The position numbers and the translations under genes are program-made. The notes below the pieces were generated by a model, which did not search any database, was not told the origin of the DNA, and saw nothing but the letters and a program-made list of their open reading frames with translations. DNA of 25,600 bases from Lachnospiraceae bacterium UBA6998 (GTDB taxonomy: Bacteria > Bacillota > Clostridia > Lachnospirales > Lachnospiraceae). Positions 7,520 to 13,454 of the stretch are shown one piece after another; positions within the stretch are counted from its first letter, which is position 1; every line of letters starts with the position of its first letter. The stretch spans positions 1 to 25,600 of the forward strand of contig DJXS01000138.1 of assembly GCA_002448395.1 (NCBI GenBank), read 5' to 3'.

Positions 7520-8203
7520 TCAGTTTTCCTCCAAACGGCCAAGTACGCCGTCTTTGATCTCTACTCTGTTTGCCGCCCGCATAGCGATCCCGCTGTCGTG
7601 GGTGATCATCAGGACTGTGACTCCTTCGGCGTTCAGTTCTTCAAAGAGGTCCATGACCTGAGCCCCGGAACGGGAGTCCAGTGCTCCCGTCGGCTCGTCC
7701 GCGAGGACGATCCTGGGGTTGTTGACCAGCGCCCTTGCGATGGCGACCCTCTGCTTCTGTCCGCCGGAAAGCTGATTGGGCATAAAATCCATTCTGTCAG
7801 CCAACCCCACCCGGTTCAGAGCTTCCTCTGCTCTCTCTTTTCTGAGTTTTCTCGGGATATTGGCGTAAGTCAGAGGGAGCTCCACGTTCTCCAGCGCGGT
7901 CTGTCCGCCCAGCAGCTGGAAATTCTGGAAAACAAAGCCGATCTTCTCAAGGCGCAGGTCCGCCAGCTCGTTGCGGGACAGACTTCCCACTTCCCTTCCG
8001 TCGATCAGAAGGCTCCCGCTGGTGGCCTTATCCAGGCATCCGATCAGATTCATCAGCGTCGATTTTCCGGAGCCCGAAGGCCCTATGACCGCCGTGTAAT
8101 CTCCCTCATTCATCACGAAATTTATGTCCTTCAGCACAGGAATCTCTATTTTGCCCTGATAATAGTTCTTATAGATATTTCTGCACTCTACGATCTTCTT
8201 CAT
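7520..8203 (-). CDS. MacB/LolD-like ABC transporter ATP-binding protein
   Basis: Cytoplasmic ATPase that powers the permease of this operon. 227 residues, normal for the LolD/YknY group. Walker [10 protein letters not shown] is at 41-49, the Q-loop glutamine at about 93, signature LSGGQKQR at 145-152, Walker B IVLADEP with E170, and the switch histidine in ITHD at 202. [10 protein letters not shown] after the Q-loop is characteristic of MacB/LolD ATPases. The frame stays open upstream to 8500, but that extension is an arginine-rich antiparallel reading of repeats in the preceding gene. The ATG at 8203 has GGAGG six bases upstream (8210-8214) and gives the canonical N-terminus [12 protein letters not shown]. 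It overlaps the stop of adaptor 1 by 4 bases (ATGA), so the two are probably translationally coupled. Confidence 0.96.
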   Translation of the reverse strand: MKKIVECRNIYKNYYQGKIEIPVLKDINFVMNEGDYTAVIGPSGSGKSTLMNLIGCLDKATSGSLLIDGREVGSLSRNELADLRLEKIGFVFQNFQLLGGQTALENVELPLTYANIPRKLRKERAEEALNRVGLADRMDFMPNQLSGGQKQRVAIARALVNNPRIVLADEPTGALDSRSGAQVMDLFEELNAEGVTVLMITHDSGIAMRAANRVEIKDGVLGRLEEN

Positions 8204-9507
8204 CCCTGACCTCCGACTGCTTCGGAAGGCACTGCTCCCACGGCCCCGGAAGGCTCTGCTTCCATACCTCCGGAAGGCTCTGTCTCCATACCTTCGGAAG
8301 GCTCTGTCTCCACGCTTTCGGTCTCCTCGGGCTTCTCGCTCATAGGCGCGGTTCTCATTCCCGGGGTGAGTGTTCCGTCCGGAATGCAGATGGAATCTTC
8401 CATTGAAAGTCCTTCCGAGATCTTCACCTTGCCGAGTTCTTCTCTTATCTCGGAGATCGTGACTTCCTGCTTCTGCAGTCTTCCTTTCACATCTTTCCAC
8501 ACAAAGGGATGCTCAGGATCCGTCTGGTCCACCATATAGGCGGCCAGCCAGATGCCTTCGCCTGTGTTCTCTTCTCCCTGCTCAAGGTCAGGCTCTATGT
8601 ACACATGCTGTCCCATGATCAGGCCGTCGCTGTTCTCCAGGTCCACGTAAAAAGGATACTTGGAACTTTTGCTCTCGGAATTTCCCATTCCAAAGCCTGT
8701 ATTATCACTTTGCAGCGCGTTCTCCGTATCGATCTTAGTGATCTTTCCCTTCCACACCCTGTCATTGACTCTCGAGTGCACAAGGACAGGCGCGTCGATA
8801 TAAAGGTCGCCTATGTTCTGCTCGTTGACAGTTCCTTTCACCCTGAAAGTTCCTACTTTCATGACAGTAATAAAACTGTTGTCTCCGGATCCCGATGAAG
8901 AAGATCCGCCCTGATTGATGCTCTTGACGACTCCGGTAATGCCGCTCTTAACTTCCGCGTTCTCAATATTGCTCTCCAGCTTCCCGATCTCCGCTTCCTT
9001 CATCTGAATATCCAGATCCTTGTCCTTGAGCGTGAGATTCTGTTCCTTGATCTGTACCGTATAATCGGCCTGCTCGGAAGAAGAAGCGCTCTTCTTCTCC
9101 TTCTCCAGCTGCGCGATCGTCTCCACCGTGCTGTCGTATTCATTGTGAAGACGCTCGAGATCGATCCTGGCCTGCTGAAGGTCCTCTTCATATTTCGTTG
9201 TGCTGTAAACAAAGAGCGCCTGGCCCTCTTCAACCTCATCGCCCTCTGATACGTAGATCTCCTCAACCTCCGCGTCGGCGTTCTTATTCACCGACCAGGT
9301 CCCCTGGGGTTCAATGATACCGGCAAATCGGTTGACCATACCCAGAGACGCGTTCTGGCCGGTCAGGTTGGCCACAGTTTCAACGTAAGCTGTACCTCCG
9401 TCTGTCCCGCCGGCTCCTGCCTGCCTGAAGATAAACACTGCCGCCGCGATCACGACAACTGCGGCTGCCGCGATCCATATTTTATACTTCCGGATAAATT
9501 CCATCAT
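8200..9507 (-). CDS. HlyD/MacA-type adaptor protein (adaptor 1) with acidic repeat tail
   Basis: First gene of the efflux-type operon; a membrane-anchored adaptor predicted to link permease and cell envelope. With the start at 9507 (ATGATG; GGAGAA seven bases upstream) it has 435 residues. A basic N-terminus and TM (about 9-28) precede a lipoyl half (EVEEIYVSEGDEVEEGQAL), a coiled-coil hairpin (about 105-190, Lys/Glu/Gln-rich), the second lipoyl half (GITGVVKSINQGG), a beta-barrel and a C-terminal domain. The last 40 residues are an acidic Pro/Ser/Glu tail built from 8-residue repeats. The frame opens further upstream to 9600, but that stretch has no ribosome site or adaptor-like sequence. 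Two different adaptors in one ABC operon is uncommon; only one ATPase and one permease are present. Confidence 0.93.
   Translation of the reverse strand: MMEFIRKYKIWIAAAAVVVIAAAVFIFRQAGAGGTDGGTAYVETVANLTGQNASLGMVNRFAGIIEPQGTWSVNKNADAEVEEIYVSEGDEVEEGQALFVYSTTKYEEDLQQARIDLERLHNEYDSTVETIAQLEKEKKSASSSEQADYTVQIKEQNLTLKDKDLDIQMKEAEIGKLESNIENAEVKSGITGVVKSINQGGSSSSGSGDNSFITVMKVGTFRVKGTVNEQNIGDLYIDAPVLVHSRVNDRVWKGKITKIDTENALQSDNTGFGMGNSESKSSKYPFYVDLENSDGLIMGQHVYIEPDLEQGEENTGEGIWLAAYMVDQTDPEHPFVWKDVKGRLQKQEVTISEIREELGKVKISEGLSMEDSICIPDGTLTPGMRTAPMSEKPEETESVETEPSEGMETEPSGGMEAEPSGAVGAVPSEAVGGQG
8224..8319 (-). repeat. Four 24-bp tandem repeats in the adaptor 1 tail
   Basis: Four consecutive 24-base units start at 8224, 8248, 8272 and 8296, each beginning GGAAGGC on the + strand. 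They encode the octapeptides ESVETEPS, EGMETEPS, GGMEAEPS and GAVGAVPS. Such in-frame units can change number by slippage. Confidence 0.9.
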
Positions 9508-9620
9508 AGTTGTGTTCTCCGTTGTCGAAAGAATTCGGTTCTCTCTATAGTTATACTCCGTTGCCGCCCGAAATCCATAACAAATTTTCCGGCTTATCAC
9601 TATACCTTTGACGCAAAGAA

Positions 9621-9669
9621 GGGAGCCAGCCCCGTCAAAACGCCTTTGCGCCGCCGGAACATGGCTCCC
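9621..9669 (-). terminator. Possible weak terminator downstream of the cyclophilin gene
   Basis: GGGAGCCA (9621-9628) and TGGCTCCC (9662-9669) are perfect inverted arms around a long 33-base loop. On the minus strand the stem is followed by TTCTTTG, a poor U tract. It lies between the cyclophilin stop and the efflux operon, where a terminator is expected. Confidence 0.45.
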
Positions 9670-9682
9670 GTTAAAGCTTCAT

Positions 9683-10162
9683 TTATTCTTCCACAATTCT
9701 GATGGTGTCGATCACCTGGTCCTCATAAGGCCTGTTGTTCCATCTGCTGGCGGGAACTCCCGCGATCTTGTCGACGACTTCGATGCCTTTGACTACCTTG
9801 CCAAATGCTGCATACTGACCGTCAAGATAAGATGCGTCCTTGTGCATGATGAAGAACTGGCTTCCCGCACTGTTGGGATCCTGTGCCCTTGCCATACTGA
9901 TCACGCCCCTCTTATGAGCGATCGGATTGTTCCAGCCGTTTGCCGCGAACTCTCCTTTGATGTGCCAGCCGGGCCCTCCCATTCCGGTCCCTTCCGGATC
10001 ACCGCCCTGGATCATGAATCCGGGGATGACCCTGTGGAAGATCAGTCCGTCATAGAACTTGTCCTTCACCAGTTTCTCAAAGTTCTCCACTGTGACGGGC
10101 GCCGCTTTTTTGTCAAGTTCGAGGTCGATCACGCCGCCGTCTTTCATAGTTATACGAATCAT
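9683..10162 (-). CDS. Cyclophilin-type peptidyl-prolyl cis-trans isomerase
   Basis: Catalyses cis-trans isomerisation of X-Pro bonds during protein folding. It has no signal peptide, so it should be cytoplasmic. 159 residues form a single cyclophilin domain of the short bacterial PpiB type. The core motif FHRVIPGFMIQGGDPEGTG carries the catalytic Arg, followed by the QFFIMHKDASYLDGQYAAFGKV block; the Trp of mammalian cyclophilins is replaced by Tyr as in many bacterial forms. The ATG at 10162 has AAAGGAAA about 10 bases upstream. It is the last gene of a run glgB - DtxR regulator - C39-like - cyclophilin, with a 63-base gap before it that contains a small GC hairpin (10185-10198). Confidence 0.96.
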   Translation of the reverse strand: MIRITMKDGGVIDLELDKKAAPVTVENFEKLVKDKFYDGLIFHRVIPGFMIQGGDPEGTGMGGPGWHIKGEFAANGWNNPIAHKRGVISMARAQDPNSAGSQFFIMHKDASYLDGQYAAFGKVVKGIEVVDKIAGVPASRWNNRPYEDQVIDTIRIVEE

Positions 10163-10225
10163 ATTGATAAGTTTCCTTTCATCGCCGGGCTTCCCCGGTC
10201 AAAATACAGCTGTACCCGGATCTTC

Positions 10226-10843
10226 TCAATTTCCGAGTTTAACCATCACGGCGCGCTTATCGAGTTCCGCGTGCCTTTTCACTGCGGTCATGCGGGAATA
10301 GTGTACCGCGCCTTCGGGCAGCATTGGGTCATTGAAAACAAGCTCGTTGACATCGCTGCCGATCAGGAGCATGCACTGCGCCCCCTCGATCCACTGAATC
10401 GTTTTTCCATCCTTTTTACAAACCCAGCTGTAGCCGGGGTGGGTGGGCTTCATGTTCGTACTCGCCCAATAGATCACCGGGACGCCTTTACCTATTCCTT
10501 CTGTCAGGAGTTCATCGGTGGATTTGCCGGTGGCATCCTCCGCCCTGTAGGGAACTCCCTTCTGCAGGAAGCAGTCATTTATCGCCTTGATCAGAACGCC
10601 CGGGTAGCAGCCGAATGCATTCTTCTCATAAGGGCTTCCGGCGAATTTCTCCTCCGGATCACATCCTATGAGCTTGCCCTCCCTGCGGCTCATCTGCCCC
10701 TGGGGCAGGAAGAAATCCACGAACTCATTCACCGTGATCCTGATCCCCAGATACCTCAGAAGCATCACGGCGCACAGGCACTCATCGCCGGCCGGCCATT
10801 CATCTGTCTGTTCGATATGCGGAACTTTTAATACGGTTCCCAC
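10226..10843 (-). CDS. C39-like peptidase-fold protein, predicted catalytically altered
   Basis: 205 residues matching the papain-like C39_2 fold: the opening KVPHIEQTDEWPAG, helix AVMLLRYLGI, the VNEFVDFF segment, the SPYEKNAFGCYPGVLIKAI block and the closing MLLIGSDVNELVFNDP strand. In typical members the nucleophile Cys follows Gly just before this helix, and a His starts the closing strand. Here the positions read PAGDECLCAVM and EGAQCMLLIG, so Asp and Gln occupy the expected Cys and His places, with Cys residues shifted by two and four positions. Peptidase activity is therefore doubtful. No signal peptide is visible. The GTG at 10843 is used, with AAAGGAGG 5 bases upstream. The gene lies 27 bases after the DtxR-family regulator and is probably cotranscribed with it. 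Function unknown. Confidence 0.8.
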   Translation of the reverse strand: MGTVLKVPHIEQTDEWPAGDECLCAVMLLRYLGIRITVNEFVDFFLPQGQMSRREGKLIGCDPEEKFAGSPYEKNAFGCYPGVLIKAINDCFLQKGVPYRAEDATGKSTDELLTEGIGKGVPVIYWASTNMKPTHPGYSWVCKKDGKTIQWIEGAQCMLLIGSDVNELVFNDPMLPEGAVHYSRMTAVKRHAELDKRAVMVKLGN

Positions 10844-10870
10844 AACTGCCTCCTTTGAACCATCTGTCTT

Positions 10871-11257
10871 CTACCAGTTGCTGCTCTGTGCATGCCTCTC
10901 ATAAAAAGCATTGATCTTGTCATAGGTGTCGTCGTCGATCACGTGCTCGATCCGGCAGGCTTCTTCCTCTGCTGTCCCGGGCTCCACGCCGATCGCGATC
11001 AGGCATTTCTCCAAAAGCTTGTGCCTGGAATAGATCCTCCGGGCAACCTCTTCTCCCTTGGGAGTTAATGTAATGTACCCGTTCAGGTCCATCTCGACCA
11101 TGCCTTCTGACTTTAGTTTCTTCATCGCAATACTGATGCTCGGTTTGGAAAAGTTCATCTTATTGACAATGTCAATTGACCTGACATTTCCATTCTTCTC
11201 GCGCAGTATCAGGATCGTCTCAAGATAGTCTTCAGACGACTCATGGCTTTTCTTCAT
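10871..11257 (-). CDS. DtxR/MntR-family metal-dependent transcriptional regulator (short form)
   Basis: 128 residues: an N-terminal winged helix (about 8-70, SSEDYLETILIL, SKPSISIAMKKLKSEGMVEM, ITLTPKGEEVA) and a dimerisation/metal domain (75-125, RHKLLEKCLIAIGV, CRIEHVIDDD). The C-terminal SH3-like domain of DtxR/IdeR is absent, as in MntR. Metal ligands by alignment to known members are D10 and E13 (MntR-like), H79, C101 (Cys as in DtxR, not Glu as in MntR), E104 and H105, a mixed pattern. It should repress metal-uptake genes when Fe(II) or Mn(II) is bound, but no transporter is adjacent. The start at 11257 has GAGG about 10 bases upstream and is only 32 bases after glgB, so it may be cotranscribed with it. 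Confidence 0.93.
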   Translation of the reverse strand: MKKSHESSEDYLETILILREKNGNVRSIDIVNKMNFSKPSISIAMKKLKSEGMVEMDLNGYITLTPKGEEVARRIYSRHKLLEKCLIAIGVEPGTAEEEACRIEHVIDDDTYDKINAFYERHAQSSNW

Positions 11258-11289
11258 ATTCTTAATACCTCATTCAAAACCTTGAAGAA

Positions 11290-13323
11290 TTATAATGAAA
11301 ACTCAAAGATCAACGCGCCGTATGCCGGGAGATCAAATTCAATATACTGGTCTCTTCTGTCGCACTCGCCCTTCTGCGCCTTGAGGACTTCAGGAACACT
11401 TGTCTCGCCCGCGCCGCCGAATACCAGCTCCGTGCTGTTGAGCAGAAGCTTGTACTGTTTGCGTCCCGGAACGCCGACTCTGTAGCCTTCCCTCTTCATG
11501 GGCGTCATGTTCAGGACGAACAGGAGAGCCTTCTTCTGGGAAGGGCACTTGCGGAAGAAGGAATAGATGCTTCTGTCCGCGTCATCCGCGTTGATCCACT
11601 CAAATCCGGACCAGTCGTCGTCGATCTCATACAGGCACTTGTGGCTTCTGTAGATCTCCAGAAGTCTCTGCATATAGTACTTCATGCCGATGTTGAGATA
11701 GTTGTCGTCCTTGCCCTCTTCAAGTCTCCACCACTCAAGCTCTGTGGCTTCATTCCACTCATGCTCCTGGCCGAATTCCTGACCCATGAACAGCAATTTT
11801 TTGCCTTCGTGGCCGAACATGAAAGTATAACCCACACGGAGGTTGGCATACTTATCCACCTTGTAGCCGGGCATCTTGTTGACCATGGAGCACTTCAGGT
11901 GTACTACCTCGTCGTGGGACAGAGGCAGAATATACTTCTCGGCGCTGTTGTAGCTCATCGCGAAGGTGAGTCCGTTGTGGTCGCCTTTTCTCATGATCGG
12001 ATCCAGCTTCATATATTCGCAGAAATCGTGCATCCAGCCCATGTTCCACTTGAAGGAGAAACCAAGGCCGCCGTCCTCGGGTTTCGCCGTGATCTTCGGC
12101 CATGCAGTGGACTCCTCGGCGATCGTAAGGAAGCCGGGATATGCGCCGTGGATCTCGGAATTGAGATGCTTGAAGAACTCGATCGCGTCGAGGTTCTCAT
12201 TTCCGCCGTACTTGTTGGCAAGCCACTGGCCTTCCTTCTTGCCGTAGTCAAGATACAGCATGGAAGCGACAGCATCCACGCGGATTCCGTCGATATGGTA
12301 CTCGTTGATCCAGTAGTTGACATTGGCGATCAGGAAGTTGGAGACCTCTTTCTTCGCCAGGTTGAAGATCCTGGTGCCCCAGTCAGGATGCTGTCCGCGG
12401 CGCGGATCGGGATCTTCGTAGATGCAGGTGCCGTCGAATTCCGCAAGGCCGAACGCGTCGGGGCAGAAGTGCGCGGGCACCCAGTCAAGGATGACGCCGA
12501 TATTGTTCTTGTGCAGCGTGTCTACCAGGTACATGAAATCCTTGGGATGGCCGTATCTGGATGTGGGAGCATAGTAACCTGTCACCTGATATCCCCAAGA
12601 TCCGTCGAAGGGATGCTCGGAAATGCCCATGAGCTCCACGTGCGTGAACTTCATGACCTTGAGATACTCAGCGAGGCGGTCAGCAAACTCTCTGTAATTG
12701 TAGAAGCCGTCCGCGCTTCCGTCGGGATGCTTCATCCAGGAACCGATATGGCACTCATAGACTGCCAGAGGCTCGCGGTTGGGATCCTTGCCCGCACGGG
12801 CCTTCATCCAGCGCGCGTCGCCCCACTTGTAACCGGAAATATCAACAGTACGGGACGCTGTGCCGGGGCGCAGCTCCGCCCAGTTTGCGTAAGGATCAGC
12901 TTTATATTTCTTGGAACCATCCTGCGTTGTGATGCAGTATTTGTAGAGTTCGCCTTCACCGAGTCCGGGAATGAACAGAGTCCAGATTCCGCCTGCATTG
13001 TACTTCGTCATCGGATGCGCATCTTCGCTCCATCCGTTGAAAGTTCCGATCACGTGGACTGCCTTGGCATTAGGCGCCCAGACCGCGAAGAAGATTCCCT
13101 TCTCTCCGTTCTCTTCGGACGGATGAGAACCCAGTTTCTTATAGATCTGGTAATGTGTGCCGTTTCCGAACCAGTAGGCGTCATCATTGGAGATGTACAC
13201 TTTCTTGTCCTCAGGCTTTGCCAAGGCCTTCTTTACTGCCTTGGGAGCAGCCTTTGCTGCCGCTGTCTTCTTAGCGGGTGCCGCGCTGCTCTTCTTGGTT
13301 GTAGCTGTTTTCTTCACTGCCAT
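11290..13323 (-). CDS. glgB: 1,4-alpha-glucan branching enzyme with Lys/Ala-rich N-terminal tail
   Basis: Creates alpha-1,6 branches in glycogen by cutting and transferring alpha-1,4 chains. 677 residues: a tail (1-40) made almost only of Lys, Ala, Pro, Thr and Ser, a CBM48 domain (about 65-150, FFAVWAPNAKAVHVIGTFNGW), the GH13 barrel (about 190-540) and a C-terminal beta domain. Catalytic residues are D350 in GIRVDAVAS, E403 in IAEEST and the stabilising D471 in LSHDEVVH; VILDWVPAHF is conserved region I. The ATG at 13323 has AGGAGG about 9 bases upstream. No other glg gene is adjacent. The Lys/Ala tail resembles histone H1-like or nucleic-acid-binding tails and is not a normal part of GlgB. 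Upstream is a 131-base leader with GC-rich hairpins and no strong promoter. Confidence 0.97.
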   Translation of the reverse strand: MAVKKTATTKKSSAAPAKKTAAAKAAPKAVKKALAKPEDKKVYISNDDAYWFGNGTHYQIYKKLGSHPSEENGEKGIFFAVWAPNAKAVHVIGTFNGWSEDAHPMTKYNAGGIWTLFIPGLGEGELYKYCITTQDGSKKYKADPYANWAELRPGTASRTVDISGYKWGDARWMKARAGKDPNREPLAVYECHIGSWMKHPDGSADGFYNYREFADRLAEYLKVMKFTHVELMGISEHPFDGSWGYQVTGYYAPTSRYGHPKDFMYLVDTLHKNNIGVILDWVPAHFCPDAFGLAEFDGTCIYEDPDPRRGQHPDWGTRIFNLAKKEVSNFLIANVNYWINEYHIDGIRVDAVASMLYLDYGKKEGQWLANKYGGNENLDAIEFFKHLNSEIHGAYPGFLTIAEESTAWPKITAKPEDGGLGFSFKWNMGWMHDFCEYMKLDPIMRKGDHNGLTFAMSYNSAEKYILPLSHDEVVHLKCSMVNKMPGYKVDKYANLRVGYTFMFGHEGKKLLFMGQEFGQEHEWNEATELEWWRLEEGKDDNYLNIGMKYYMQRLLEIYRSHKCLYEIDDDWSGFEWINADDADRSIYSFFRKCPSQKKALLFVLNMTPMKREGYRVGVPGRKQYKLLLNSTELVFGGAGETSVPEVLKAQKGECDRRDQYIEFDLPAYGALIFEFSL

Positions 13324-13379
13324 CTTACCGTACCTCCTGATACTTGTTGCTGCAGACGCCTTCGGCGGGAAACCCGCGT

Positions 13380-13410
13380 CCGGACCGGCTGCTGGTGCTG
13401 CGGTGTCCGG
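13380..13410 (-). other. GC-rich hairpin in the glgB leader
   Basis: CCGGACCG (13380-13387) can pair with CGGTGTCCGG (13401-13410) with a 2-base bulge. A second short GGCGGG/CCCGC hairpin lies next to it, nearer glgB. No T-run follows, so this is a leader structure rather than a terminator. Function unknown. Confidence 0.3.
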
Positions 13411-13454
13411 AACCCTTTATCCCCTTGCCCGGTCCTGCGCATTGTTTATATATC

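Noticed and set aside
8204..8500. N-terminal extension of the ABC ATPase (Arg-rich repeats such as DRAFRRYG)
   Set aside because: It is the out-of-frame reading of the 24-base repeats in adaptor 1. The ATG at 8203 has GGAGG and gives the canonical start.
10185..10198. CCGGG-CTTC-CCCGG hairpin before the cyclophilin gene as a terminator
   Set aside because: Only 5 bp and lacks a T-run; it sits just before the ribosome site and more likely is incidental.
9608..10831. 407-codon open frame on + across the cyclophilin and C39-like genes
   Set aside because: It runs antisense through two genes and an intergenic gap without homology; a shadow.
13411..13454. TATATA/TATAAA boxes on - as a glgB promoter
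   Set aside because: No -35 at proper spacing could be found; left unassigned.
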